10,711 nucleotides of DNA from JALYXS01 sp051003795 (GTDB lineage Bacteria > Acidobacteriota > Terriglobia > Bryobacterales > Bryobacteraceae), in assembly GCA_051003795.1 (NCBI GenBank), contig JBPCKZ010000161.1, forward strand, positions 1-10,711, written 5' to 3'. The notes beneath the pieces were generated by a model that ran no database searches, had not been told where the DNA came from, and worked only from the letters and a program-made list of their open reading frames with translations. This document shows positions 1-7,276 of the stretch, in pieces. A program made the position numbers and the translations under genes. The stretch's first letter is position 1, and every line of letters begins with the position of its first letter.

Positions 1-1611
1 GCAACGCTCGGTGTCGGGCATCCTTACCCGGGCCTCGCCGCCACGCATGACGACAAGGGAAGCGGGAAATACGCCGAGAAGGCCGCCATCGCCCCGACCG
101 AAGGGAAATGGGCGCTGGTCGTCACGCTCAAGGGGAAGGCGCCCGTGGTCCAGCCGCTCAAGCTCAAGCAGGGGAAGGGCGGGGAGTTCACCGCCTCGCC
201 GCAACCCAGCGCGGTGGCGACGGTCACCATCACCGGCGCCGTCCGCACAGTGGGTGCGTCCAAGGTGAAGGAGATATCTTTTCATGTGACGCTCTTCCCC
301 GCGGCGGAGATCGTTTTCATCGCCGGTGTCGACTACAACCGGGTAGATATTGGCGGCGGCTGGCAATTCCACGAGTACGGCTTCAATCGCGCTGAAGCCT
401 TGCGCCGCGAGAAGAAGATCCACGCGGGCGCCATCGTGACCGTGTTTTCGACGTCCAAGATCCGGCGCACGACGCGCGTATGGGGCGTAAAAAAGTGGGT
501 CGACATCGAGGTCGCTCAAATCGGCGATCCGTCGACCCGAGTCTTCGGAACCGAGCCGGACTCGTATAAACCCGTCGCCGGCCTCGACATTCACATCACC
601 GACTTCTATAAGTACCTTGCCGAAGTGGGGACGCGCGAACCCAAGAGCGTCCGCGAGATCGGGATTTTCAGCCACGCCTGGCCGGGCGGGCCCATCCTCT
701 ACAACACCGGAGAGAGAGCCGCGTTCAAGGCCATTACAACCGCGCGCGATCCCCACGACTTCGACGCCCGCCCCAAGGACTTCAACGCTCATAATTTCCC
801 CGGCTATGACAAGATGCCGGACGCGTTCGCTACCGGCTGCCGATTCACGATCTGGGGTTGCAGCGCCACGACGCATTTCAAGTTCGCCTGCCGCAGGTCT
901 TTGGAAGCCATCAATAGGGGTCTTGCCGAGGACGCATTCCTTATCGTCCGCAGTGAGCTCGAAGATAATCACGATCCCGCGGTTGGCGTGTTCGCCATCG
1001 AAGAGGAGCACACCTCCGAGCTCCGCCACCGTTTCTTGATGGACTCGCTGTTTCGCAGAAGCACGTACGCCGCCGAAGCCGCGAGGAAGCTGGGCATCGA
1101 GGTCCGCGCCGGGTGCCCCGGGACAGGCTCAGACAACGTGGACATCGAAGGTGTCAAGATGTTGATGGTCGATCTCGCCCTATACCATGATGTGTTCGGC
1201 TACTTCCACAAGAAGTTCTCCCCCGAGTTCGCCGAGACCAAGGGAAAGTGGGACCAAGGCTACGTCGACTACCACGCCCTGCAATCCCGCGCAATTGTGG
1301 CAAAACCCTCGTTTTCGACCGAGTACTACGACCTGAATATTCAGACCAAGGTGACGCGCTGGCAACCGGCCACCGGCGCGCAATTGACCTTCTGGAACCG
1401 CAAGACGGTCTTTCACCCCACGCCCAACGTCCAAGTTGTCATGAAGCCGGTGGCCGACCTTGTGACCGTGGGAAAGAAAGGACACCTGTTCGTCCTAAAG
1501 GATAAAGACAAGACCAAATCCCAAGCCGTCTTCGTGCAGGAGGATGAGAAGGTCTTCATGATCACGCAGGACGCCAAGCACGAGTGGACGGTTAAGGGGG
1601 CGGAAATTTAA
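1..1611 (+). CDS. Partial hypothetical protein with possible caspase-like (clan CD) His-Cys pair
   Basis: The reading frame is open from the first base, so the gene starts upstream of the window; 536 codons are visible before TAA at 1609-1611. A GTG at 145 could be mistaken for the start, but protein-like sequence continues in frame to its left. I do not recognise a named family. Two short hydrophobic strands end in candidate catalytic residues: IGIFSHAWPGGPIL (His at visible codon 225, nt 673-675) and FTIWGCSAT (Cys at codon 287, nt 859-861). Hydrophobic strand-His then hydrophobic strand-Cys, about 60 residues apart, is the layout of caspase-like peptidases and of DUF4347-type domains, although those usually have SHG rather than SHA. 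Further on, a helix followed by LGIEVRAGCPGTGS resembles the next strand of such folds. The last 150 residues look like a beta-rich tail. No signal peptide can be judged because the N-terminus is missing. A caspase-like peptidase or a secretion-system effector is inference. The coding call itself is strong. Confidence 0.82.
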   Translation, partial: ATLGVGHPYPGLAATHDDKGSGKYAEKAAIAPTEGKWALVVTLKGKAPVVQPLKLKQGKGGEFTASPQPSAVATVTITGAVRTVGASKVKEISFHVTLFPAAEIVFIAGVDYNRVDIGGGWQFHEYGFNRAEALRREKKIHAGAIVTVFSTSKIRRTTRVWGVKKWVDIEVAQIGDPSTRVFGTEPDSYKPVAGLDIHITDFYKYLAEVGTREPKSVREIGIFSHAWPGGPILYNTGERAAFKAITTARDPHDFDARPKDFNAHNFPGYDKMPDAFATGCRFTIWGCSATTHFKFACRRSLEAINRGLAEDAFLIVRSELEDNHDPAVGVFAIEEEHTSELRHRFLMDSLFRRSTYAAEAARKLGIEVRAGCPGTGSDNVDIEGVKMLMVDLALYHDVFGYFHKKFSPEFAETKGKWDQGYVDYHALQSRAIVAKPSFSTEYYDLNIQTKVTRWQPATGAQLTFWNRKTVFHPTPNVQVVMKPVADLVTVGKKGHLFVLKDKDKTKSQAVFVQEDEKVFMITQDAKHEWTVKGAEI

Positions 1612-2674
1612 GTGCCTGAGCCTCCTTTTGGCGCCCGGTCTTCTTGTAATAGAAGATCACCACCCCGGCGCCGCCCCCCACGTCGCCGGCGAGGTTGACC
1701 CCGTCGTCGGACGAGATCCCGCCAGCCTGTGAGCGAGCGCCGGTGGCCGGGTCCCATGTCGCCACGCCGTCCTCGGCCGTCAATACAAGACCTCCGCTCT
1801 GGTTGAAGCGCGCGGAGCGAGTTCCCTGCGGCAGCGCCGTGGTCCTGCCTTTCTCGACGACCTCGCCGCCAGCGCCGGTAGCCCACAAATAAGCCGCTCC
1901 GTCGGGCGAGAAGAACAAGCTTTGCACGCCCGCAGCGTCGGCGAGCCTGCGTACCGGCCCTCTTCCTTCGCGCAAGTATACGCGCTTGGCCGTGGCGAAC
2001 AGGACCTTCTCCCCGTCGGGGGAGAGATCGGCGTTGATCACCAAGTCGCGGTCAACGAGCTTGGTCACCCCAATGGCCCCGCCGCTTGCCAGGTCGCGCG
2101 TCACCAGCCGACCGCCCGTGAAATACACAACCCGTCCCTTCGCCGCCGCGACCACCGCGCCGGGTCCCAGCTCCGCCAGCGTCCTTCGATTGCCCTCGTA
2201 ATCGACCACGTACAGCTTCGATCGTGCGCGCGCGATCAAACCGGCGTCGGTCCACCAAAGCCAGTCGACCCCACCCAGGGACCTAAGCAGACGGGGCTCT
2301 TTCCGATCAAGCGCGAGGACCTCGATCCCCTTGGCCGATGCGAACGCCAGCCGGTCCCCCGCGGGAGAGAAGCGGAACGCCGTCACCACGCCCCTGCGGT
2401 GCAACCGCTCGACGCCGCTCACCGTAGAAACAGCGAGGCCGGTCGCGACACTCCAGAGCGCGACGGCACCGCCGCCGGGGGCCACTTGGAACCACCGATC
2501 GAGCGGCGACAGCCCCTGCCGCTCCACCCGAGGCGAGGCGGTGAAGCCGCTCAACTCGATCCGGTAACCCGGGCCTGGGCTCAGCATTATCCAGCCATCC
2601 GCATTCGCCCGCCCCGGAGCCAGCAAGCACATCGCCGCCATCGCCGCCAACCGTGTATGATTCTGGGTGAACAC
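1592..2674 (-). CDS. Secreted WD40/TolB-like beta-propeller protein
   Basis: This 360-residue protein starts at GTG 2674; a TTG at 2650 or ATGs at 2641 and 2632 are possible alternatives and all keep the signal peptide. Residues about 8-26 form a signal sequence (AAMAAMCLLAPGRANA, cleavage probably after ANA), so the product should be periplasmic or surface exposed. Blade-like repeats follow, with the FSPDG..LAF pattern of PD40/WD40 propellers: RFSPAGDRLAFAS at 101-113, ADLSPDGEKVLFAT at 215-228, LFFSPDGAAYLWAT at 253-266, and ARFNQSGGLVLTAEDGVATWDP at about 288-309. No catalytic residues stand out; such propellers usually serve as interaction scaffolds. The TAA stop (1592-1594) lies inside the end of the convergent upstream gene, giving a 20-bp tail-to-tail overlap. 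The gene diverges from the small gene at 2724 across about 50 bp. No function beyond a secreted propeller can be assigned. Confidence 0.85.
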   Translation of the reverse strand: MFTQNHTRLAAMAAMCLLAPGRANADGWIMLSPGPGYRIELSGFTASPRVERQGLSPLDRWFQVAPGGGAVALWSVATGLAVSTVSGVERLHRRGVVTAFRFSPAGDRLAFASAKGIEVLALDRKEPRLLRSLGGVDWLWWTDAGLIARARSKLYVVDYEGNRRTLAELGPGAVVAAAKGRVVYFTGGRLVTRDLASGGAIGVTKLVDRDLVINADLSPDGEKVLFATAKRVYLREGRGPVRRLADAAGVQSLFFSPDGAAYLWATGAGGEVVEKGRTTALPQGTRSARFNQSGGLVLTAEDGVATWDPATGARSQAGGISSDDGVNLAGDVGGGAGVVIFYYKKTGRQKEAQALKFPPP

Positions 2675-2723
2675 GTGGAATTTCCCGTTTCCTAATTATC
2701 GGAGTCAATTATCGGATAAAGAC
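2675..2723. promoter_or_regulatory. Divergent promoter region with a 10-bp direct repeat
   Basis: This short AT-rich gap separates two divergent starts (GTG 2674 on minus, ATG 2724 on plus). The decamer AATTATCGGA occurs twice, at 2694-2703 and 2707-2716, with a 13-bp period. Read on the minus strand each copy contains GATAAT, five of six matches to the bacterial -10 consensus, and the copy at 2695-2700 would give the propeller gene a leader of roughly 14 nt. No convincing -35 is visible on either strand. Whether the repeat is an operator, a duplicated -10 or chance cannot be decided from sequence. Confidence 0.35.
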
Positions 2724-3203
2724 ATGAAGTGGCGTGGACCGGCTCCCAACCTGCCCCACCCGGATTCTCCCGTGGGCAGGTATTTCGATTGGCGATCCCT
2801 TGATCTGCCCCATCCCGATTCTCCCGCGGGCCGGCTTTTCGACTGGCAATCCGTCTGGCACAAACGTGCGGACTTGAAGGAGCAATCGAAGAGGCCACTT
2901 CTTCGTGTGCCTTTCTCTTCTGTAGGGACGGCCGTTAAACCGGCCGAAGTCCCAGCGGAATCCTCAAAACCGCAGCGTGCCCAACGAGCCGCGATTGCGG
3001 AGAAGACTTGGATCGAGATCCGCGTGATCGATGAAAACGGAGATCCCGTGCCGCGCATCGCCTACAAGCTGACACTGCCCGACGGAACAACTAAGAACGG
3101 AAACCTCGATGAGCAAGGCGGCGCGCGCTTCGACAATATCGATCCTGGCCAATGCCAGTTCACCCTGACGGAAATCGATGCCGGAGACTGGAGGCCCGCT
3201 TAG
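2724..3203 (+). CDS. Small protein with 18-residue tandem repeat and C-terminal VgrG/PAAR-associated beta-sandwich domain
   Basis: I chose ATG 2724 (159 residues). An in-frame GTG at 2667 would add 19 residues without obvious structure and would run into the divergent propeller gene. The Shine-Dalgarno is weak (GGA at 2714-2716). There is no signal peptide or membrane segment. Residues 9-26 and 27-44 are a tandem duplication of an 18-residue unit with consensus PHPDSPxGRxFDWxS; 13 of 18 residues match. Residues 45-94 are a basic, Pro/Ala/Ser-rich linker. Residues 95-157 (TWIEIRVIDENGDPVP, then YKLTLPDGTTKNGNLDEQGGARF, ending in an IDPGxC...DAGDW block) form a small beta-sandwich. From memory this domain type occurs at the ends of VgrG-, PAAR- or LysM-containing proteins linked to contractile injection systems; I could not check this. 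Its role may be adapter or cargo, by inference. The TAG stop shares 4 bp with the convergent ATPase gene. Confidence 0.78.
   Translation: MKWRGPAPNLPHPDSPVGRYFDWRSLDLPHPDSPAGRLFDWQSVWHKRADLKEQSKRPLLRVPFSSVGTAVKPAEVPAESSKPQRAQRAAIAEKTWIEIRVIDENGDPVPRIAYKLTLPDGTTKNGNLDEQGGARFDNIDPGQCQFTLTEIDAGDWRPA
2748..2855 (+). repeat. 54-bp tandem duplication inside the small gene
   Basis: Two in-frame 54-bp units lie head to tail at 2748-2801 and 2802-2855. By direct count 42 of 54 bases match, and 13 of 18 encoded residues are identical. Several codons differ only synonymously (His CAC/CAT, Pro CCG/CCC, Arg AGG/CGG, Asp GAT/GAC), so the protein motif appears to have been kept while the DNA drifted. This argues that the duplicated peptide is functional, not a recent slippage product. 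Confidence 0.85.
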
Positions 3204-3967
3204 AAAGGGCTTCGCGGCAGCGCGGCAATCAGCTGCCGCGTGTATGGATGCTCCGGCGTTCGGAAGATTTGCTCGGGACTTCCGCATTCCACGATCTCGC
3301 CCTTGTGCAGGATAGCCACCCGGTGGCACAAGCTGGCGATCGAGAGCAGGTCGTGGGAAATATAGAGGATTCCCATGTTCAACTCTCCGTGCAATCGCGC
3401 GAATAGCTGAAGAATCCCGGATTGCGTGATCACATCGAGGGCGCTGGTCGGCTCGTCGGCAATCAACAGCGGCGGACGATGCAGAATCGCCAGCGCAATC
3501 AACACCCGTTGAGCGAGCCCCACGCTGAGCTGTCGCGGATAGTTTCGCAGCAGCGCGTCGTCACCCGGCAGGCTCACGCTTTTCAAGACCTCGAACAAGC
3601 GCTCTCTGCCCGGCGGGCCGTTTTCGTGCGCCCGCCAGGCTTCCGATAGCTGCGTCCCAATCGTCAACGCGGGGTTCAAGGACGAGAGCGGGCTTTGCGG
3701 CACCAAGCCGATCTGCTTGCCGCGCACGTGCCGCATTTGCTTCCGCGCGAGAGGCATCAGGTCGCGGCCGTCGAGCAGCACTTGTCCCGAAGTCTTCGCG
3801 CCTTTGCCGTCCAGCAGCTTCAAAATCGCGAGCGCGATCGAGCTCTTGCCCGCCCCGCTTTGCCCCACAAGCCCCAACACTTCGCCGCGGCCCACCGCGA
3901 GCGAAACGTCCCGCAGCACGCCGGGCTTGCCTGGGTAATCCACGGTCAAATGCACAATCTCAAGCAT
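3200..3967 (-). CDS. Peptide/nickel-type ABC importer ATPase (OppD/DppD/NikD family)
   Basis: This 255-residue cytoplasmic ATPase energises the importer encoded by the three genes upstream. Visible motifs are Walker A GQSGAGKSS (35-43), Q-loop Q91 in VPQSPLSSLNP, Walker B LLIADEP (167-173), D-loop SALD, and H-loop H205 in ISHD. The EHPYTRQLIAALP end is typical of the OppD/NikD group. It stops just after that, so it lacks the longer C-terminal extension of full OppD proteins (over 300 residues) and is closer to NikD in length. The ABC signature reads QLSVGLAQR (147-154), with Val149 where the canonical LSGG has Gly. The ATG start lies 8 bp after the stop of the binding-protein gene. No partner ATPase (OppF type) is present: the strand downstream is occupied by a convergent gene sharing 4 bp. 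It either works as a homodimer or pairs with a subunit encoded elsewhere. The substrate is unknown. Confidence 0.93.
   Translation of the reverse strand: MLEIVHLTVDYPGKPGVLRDVSLAVGRGEVLGLVGQSGAGKSSIALAILKLLDGKGAKTSGQVLLDGRDLMPLARKQMRHVRGKQIGLVPQSPLSSLNPALTIGTQLSEAWRAHENGPPGRERLFEVLKSVSLPGDDALLRNYPRQLSVGLAQRVLIALAILHRPPLLIADEPTSALDVITQSGILQLFARLHGELNMGILYISHDLLSIASLCHRVAILHKGEIVECGSPEQIFRTPEHPYTRQLIAALPRSPF
3213..3240. other. 9-bp perfect inverted repeat at a convergent gene junction
   Basis: CGCGGCAGC at 3213-3221 and its exact complement GCTGCCGCG at 3232-3240 enclose a 10-nt loop. It begins 9 nt after the stop of the plus-strand gene and lies within the last codons of the convergent ATPase gene. 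It could slow or end transcription of the plus-strand gene, but no T-run follows on either strand, so it is not a standard intrinsic terminator. It may simply reflect GC-rich coding sequence. Confidence 0.3.
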
Positions 3968-3975
3968 GTGCCGCG

Positions 3976-5586
3976 CTACTTCAAGTGAATCTTATCGGCG
4001 TTCCAATAAGTCTGAGGCCGCAATGCCACCGGATTCGCGTTTCGCAATTCCGTCGACACCGCCGAGAGCGCGTTCCGGTTCACAAGATATATAAAAGGCG
4101 CTTCGTCGCGCGCGATTTCCTGCACTTTATCGAAAGACGCTTTGCGCTTGTGCATGTCGAGCTCCGCGGCCTGCGCGCGCATCAAGCGGTCGACCTCCGC
4201 TTCCCACGGAGTTTGCGGCGTTTTCTGATTGGGGTTCCACTGGTGATTGCTCGACGAACTCAGCCACACATTCATCTGCTCGTTCGGATCGGGATCGACA
4301 TTCACCAGCCCGAGCAGGCATGCTTCGTAATCGAACGTTCGGGTCATGCGCTCGATCAACGACGGGAAATCGAGCGTAACCACGTTCAAACGGATGCCTA
4401 GCTGCGCGAGATCCTGCTGGATCATGACGGCCATGCGGGCGCGGTTCGCGTTGCCCGAATTGGTGGCCAGCGAGAACTCCACTTCGTGCCCCTCGCGATC
4501 GCGCAACGCGCCGCCGCCGGTCCGCCGGAAGCCGTCGCGCTCCAACCGCTTCAACGCGCCCTGCACATCCCGCACTTGCGGTTTGAGGGATTGATCGAAC
4601 CAGAACTTGTCGGCCGGAGATACCGGGCCAAGCGCCGGATGCGCGTGTCCGCGATAGACGACGCGGCAGATGTCGTCGCGGTTGATCGCCTCGGAAACGG
4701 CCAGTCGGAAGCCCTGCGTTCGAAACCACGCTTTCTTATAGGCCGGCAAGGGCGCGGCGGCAACCTGGTTGAACCACATGAAATCGGAATCGTACGAGGG
4801 GCCCGCGTCGTGAAGAGCGTCCTTGCGGTCCGCCGCCAAAGACTCGTATAACTCCGGATCCACGCCGTTGATCAGATCGATTTCCTTGCGCCGGAACCTG
4901 AGAGCTTCGGTATCGCGGTTCTGCTGGATATCGAGGCGGATCGAATCCAGATACGGGAGTTGCCGCCCCTGTTCGTCCTTCTTCCAGTAGCGCGGATTGC
5001 GCTTCAAGAGGATATATATCCCGCTCTTGTGCTCACCCACGTAAAAGGGTCCCAGAACGGCTTTCTCTTTTTGCGGCGAGCGGGAAGACATGATCGCGAC
5101 CTGATCGAACTGCTTATCCGCGCCGGCCAAGACAGCGGGAAAGATCACGGTGACTTCATTAGGGCTGGCGGCGTTCGCGATCACCGGCCCGGAATCGGAG
5201 CGGAACGCATCCCCCGTGGGCGAATGCAGCGCGGGGTCCATCAAGGTTCGCATGGTGAACACGACATCTTCCGCGGTGAATGGCGTTCCGTCCGAAAAGG
5301 CGAGACCGGGGCGAAGTTGGAAAGTGATCTTGCGGCCGCCGTTTGAAACCTTCCAGGACGTGGCAAGTTCCGGTTCCAACTGCTGTGTCAGGCGGTTTAC
5401 GCGGATTAAGACGCCGCCCGTGAGATACCGGATCGCCTCGCCGGATTCCTCCTCGACCAGGGCCGGGTTGAAGGTCTTCGGCTCCGAATGGAGGCAGAAT
5501 CTAAGTTCGCCGCCAACCGGACCGGACGCGGCGTAAGCGGGCCAGAGCGCGAGGCATGCGCAGGCGAATGGTCGAAAAGACGTCAA
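3976..5586 (-). CDS. Family 5 extracellular solute-binding protein (oligopeptide/dipeptide ABC importer)
   Basis: This 536-residue periplasmic receptor should deliver ligand to the permease pair encoded upstream. Residues 1-21 are a signal peptide (basic FRPF, hydrophobic CACLALWPAYA, then ASG). The family hallmark lies at about 89-112, centred on LRPGLAFSDGTPFTAEDVVF, and is preceded by the usual TFNP and the LEPELATSW block. RNPRYWK and the later QQDLAQLGIRL also fit the family. Length matches SBP_bac_5 proteins. The start is a TTG inside a 4-bp TTGA overlap with the permease C stop; no upstream alternative with a signal peptide was seen. It is therefore translated by coupling from the permease gene, unlike many systems in which the binding protein comes first and is made in excess. 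The ATPase gene follows after 8 bp. Ligand specificity cannot be read from the sequence; peptide is the family default. Confidence 0.93.
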   Translation of the reverse strand: MTSFRPFACACLALWPAYAASGPVGGELRFCLHSEPKTFNPALVEEESGEAIRYLTGGVLIRVNRLTQQLEPELATSWKVSNGGRKITFQLRPGLAFSDGTPFTAEDVVFTMRTLMDPALHSPTGDAFRSDSGPVIANAASPNEVTVIFPAVLAGADKQFDQVAIMSSRSPQKEKAVLGPFYVGEHKSGIYILLKRNPRYWKKDEQGRQLPYLDSIRLDIQQNRDTEALRFRRKEIDLINGVDPELYESLAADRKDALHDAGPSYDSDFMWFNQVAAAPLPAYKKAWFRTQGFRLAVSEAINRDDICRVVYRGHAHPALGPVSPADKFWFDQSLKPQVRDVQGALKRLERDGFRRTGGGALRDREGHEVEFSLATNSGNANRARMAVMIQQDLAQLGIRLNVVTLDFPSLIERMTRTFDYEACLLGLVNVDPDPNEQMNVWLSSSSNHQWNPNQKTPQTPWEAEVDRLMRAQAAELDMHKRKASFDKVQEIARDEAPFIYLVNRNALSAVSTELRNANPVALRPQTYWNADKIHLK

Positions 5587-6386
5587 GTGTTTTTCTCCGA
5601 AAGAACCAAGTGGAAACAGCTAACCACCACCAACAGCAGCAGCACGGGCGCAAGGCGCCACGGGTGGGCGAATACGGAGGGGCCTTTTTCGAGTTGCGTG
5701 AGCAGGTTTCCCCACGAAGGCAGCGGCTCCGCGACGCCCAACCCGAGGAAGCTGAGGTTAGCCTCGCTCAGGATGAACACGGGGATCGCGATACCGAATT
5801 GCGCGAGTAAAACGGGCTTGAGGTTGGGGAGCACATGGACCAACAGCAAACGAAGGCCGCCGGTTCCGCAAGCGCGGGCTTGGAGCACGAAATCGGCGTG
5901 CCGCAACATCCGGGCGCCCGCGCACACCACGCGCGCCGAGGCTGCCCATCCGAGCGAGCCGAGCAGCAGAAACGTGATCGCGACCGATAAAAGCGGGGGG
6001 ACGTTCAACGGCAGCATCGCGCGGATGGTAAGCAGCAGGAACAGCCAGGGGAGGGAAAGGAACAGATCGGCCGCGCCGAGCGCGATGCGTTGAGGCCAGC
6101 CGCCGGCATACCCGCCGATTCCGCCGATGAGCGCGGCCAAGAGCGTCGCGATCAGGGCGGCCGCCGGGGCGAGGAGGAGCGAGACGCGGCTTCCATAGAG
6201 CAGGCGGGAAAGCTGGTCGCGCCCGAGCTCGTCCGTGCCGAGTGGAAATCGCGCGGAGGGTCGCGCCTCGGGCGAGTCCCGGAATTGCGTGGCGTAAGGA
6301 GCGGGGGCGAGCCAATTCGCGCCCATGGAGATTCCGAAAATTGCGATCAACAGACCCCAGGCAAACGGCCGCAATCGATTGGTCAT
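5583..6386 (-). CDS. ABC importer permease, OppC/DppC type
   Basis: This 267-residue inner-membrane permease forms the second half of the transport channel. A first membrane helix lies at about 8-27. The OppC hallmark follows at 48-70 (PLGTDELGRDQLSRLL, then GSR.SL). Four or five further hydrophobic helices follow. The cytoplasmic EAA-type coupling loop is at about 169-188 (QARACGTGGLRLLLVHVLPN), and the family's LSFLGLG (211-217) and PSWG (223-226) are intact. The ATG start overlaps the stop of permease B by 4 bp (ATGA), and the TGA stop overlaps the TTG start of the binding-protein gene, so translation is probably coupled through all three genes. It is an ordinary, apparently complete member of its family. 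Confidence 0.94.
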   Translation of the reverse strand: MTNRLRPFAWGLLIAIFGISMGANWLAPAPYATQFRDSPEARPSARFPLGTDELGRDQLSRLLYGSRVSLLLAPAAALIATLLAALIGGIGGYAGGWPQRIALGAADLFLSLPWLFLLLTIRAMLPLNVPPLLSVAITFLLLGSLGWAASARVVCAGARMLRHADFVLQARACGTGGLRLLLVHVLPNLKPVLLAQFGIAIPVFILSEANLSFLGLGVAEPLPSWGNLLTQLEKGPSVFAHPWRLAPVLLLLVVVSCFHLVLSEKNT

Positions 6387-7267
6387 GGGGCCGTTTCCGC
6401 TGCTTCGATCGCCAGATCGGACGCGGCGTTCGCCAACAGCGTAACGGCGGTAACCACCAGCGTAAGCCCGACCAATAGCGGCAAATCCCGCGCCAACGCG
6501 GCTTGCCAGGCGAGCTGCCCTAGACCGGGGGAATCGCAGACCACCTCGATCGGAATACTCGCCCCAAACGCGATGCCGACCGAGACTCCGGCCAAAGCTA
6601 AAATCTGGGGCGCGGCCGAAGGAAACACGTGCCGGAAGAAGATCCGGCTTTCATTTATTCCTCTGGCGCGGGCGGCTGGAATATGCGGCTTCGCGTAGCC
6701 TTCGATCAACAAGTTCCGGGCGTAGTGGAACACCTTCGGAAAAACGACCAGTGCCACCGCGGCGGCGACTGGTCCGCCGGTAAAAAGAAAAAACAAAGCC
6801 AATATTGCCGAAGGCAGCGAGAGAAACAAGCCGCTTACGGCAGATAAAAATAAATCCGCAATTGGCGATTGAGATAAAGCCAAAACAGCCGCGGCCGTCA
6901 GGCCCAACGCCCAGCCACCCAATAAACCGGCAACGACCGTTCGAAACGTGACGGGAAAGCGCTCTAAGAATAACTCCGCGATGGGCCGCGCGAGGGTGCG
7001 GGAATAACCCAGATCGCCGCGAGCCAACTGGCTTAAGTAGCGGGCGTAATACCGCGCGATATTCGGTTCGCCCAACGCATCCCGCCGGAGGCTTTCGATA
7101 CTTTCCTGGCGCAAGCGGGAATCCAGTTGCCGCGCGTCCACTCCGAATCCCGGCGCCAGGCGCACCAAAGTCGCCCCGAGAAATCCAACTACAAAAAGAG
7201 TAATTACAAAGATGAGGGCGCGCCGCAGTAACGATCCAAGCGGCATCCGCCGCATTTCCGGCTGCAA
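6383..7267 (-). CDS. ABC importer permease, OppB/DppB type
   Basis: This 294-residue permease is the first gene of the importer operon. A first helix lies at about 16-36. The OppB hallmark block is at about 77-110 (YLSQLARGDLGYSRTLARPI, then a PVTFRT end). The EAA-type loop that contacts the ATPase is at about 198-220 (AARARGINESRIFFRHVFPS), and the C-terminal part carries SPGLGQLAWQAALARDLPLL, typical of the family. I support the TTG start at 7267 because AGGAG (complement of 7277-7281) sits 9 nt upstream; the ATG at 7255 is a weaker choice without its own Shine-Dalgarno. That AGGAG lies in the 3' arm of a 6-bp hairpin, which may limit initiation of the whole coupled operon. The gene diverges from the TMEM175-type gene. 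Confidence 0.93.
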   Translation of the reverse strand: MQPEMRRMPLGSLLRRALIFVITLFVVGFLGATLVRLAPGFGVDARQLDSRLRQESIESLRRDALGEPNIARYYARYLSQLARGDLGYSRTLARPIAELFLERFPVTFRTVVAGLLGGWALGLTAAAVLALSQSPIADLFLSAVSGLFLSLPSAILALFFLFTGGPVAAAVALVVFPKVFHYARNLLIEGYAKPHIPAARARGINESRIFFRHVFPSAAPQILALAGVSVGIAFGASIPIEVVCDSPGLGQLAWQAALARDLPLLVGLTLVVTAVTLLANAASDLAIEAAETAP

Positions 7268-7276
7268 TTCAGAAAG

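Noticed and set aside
145..147. GTG 145 as the true start of the left-edge gene
   Set aside because: The same frame is open to base 1 and encodes ordinary protein sequence there. GTG is an internal Val within a beta-rich segment, so the gene is cut by the window edge.
1922..2695. 257-codon plus-strand open frame opposite the beta-propeller gene
   Set aside because: It is Arg/Pro/His-rich with no domain signal, and the minus strand shows a signal peptide and repeated propeller blades.
2667..2723. GTG 2667 as start of the small repeat-containing gene
   Set aside because: It would overlap the start of the divergent propeller gene and place the promoter region inside the coding sequence. ATG 2724 directly precedes the structured part.
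4080..4095. TATA-rich stretch as a promoter inside the binding-protein gene
   Set aside because: It lies within well-conserved coding sequence and faces no gene start; it is likely codon usage.
3200..7267. A dedicated nickel (Nik) transporter
   Set aside because: The short ATPase resembles NikD in length, but a NikE partner is missing and nothing in the binding protein points to nickel. The general peptide/nickel family is as far as the sequence allows.
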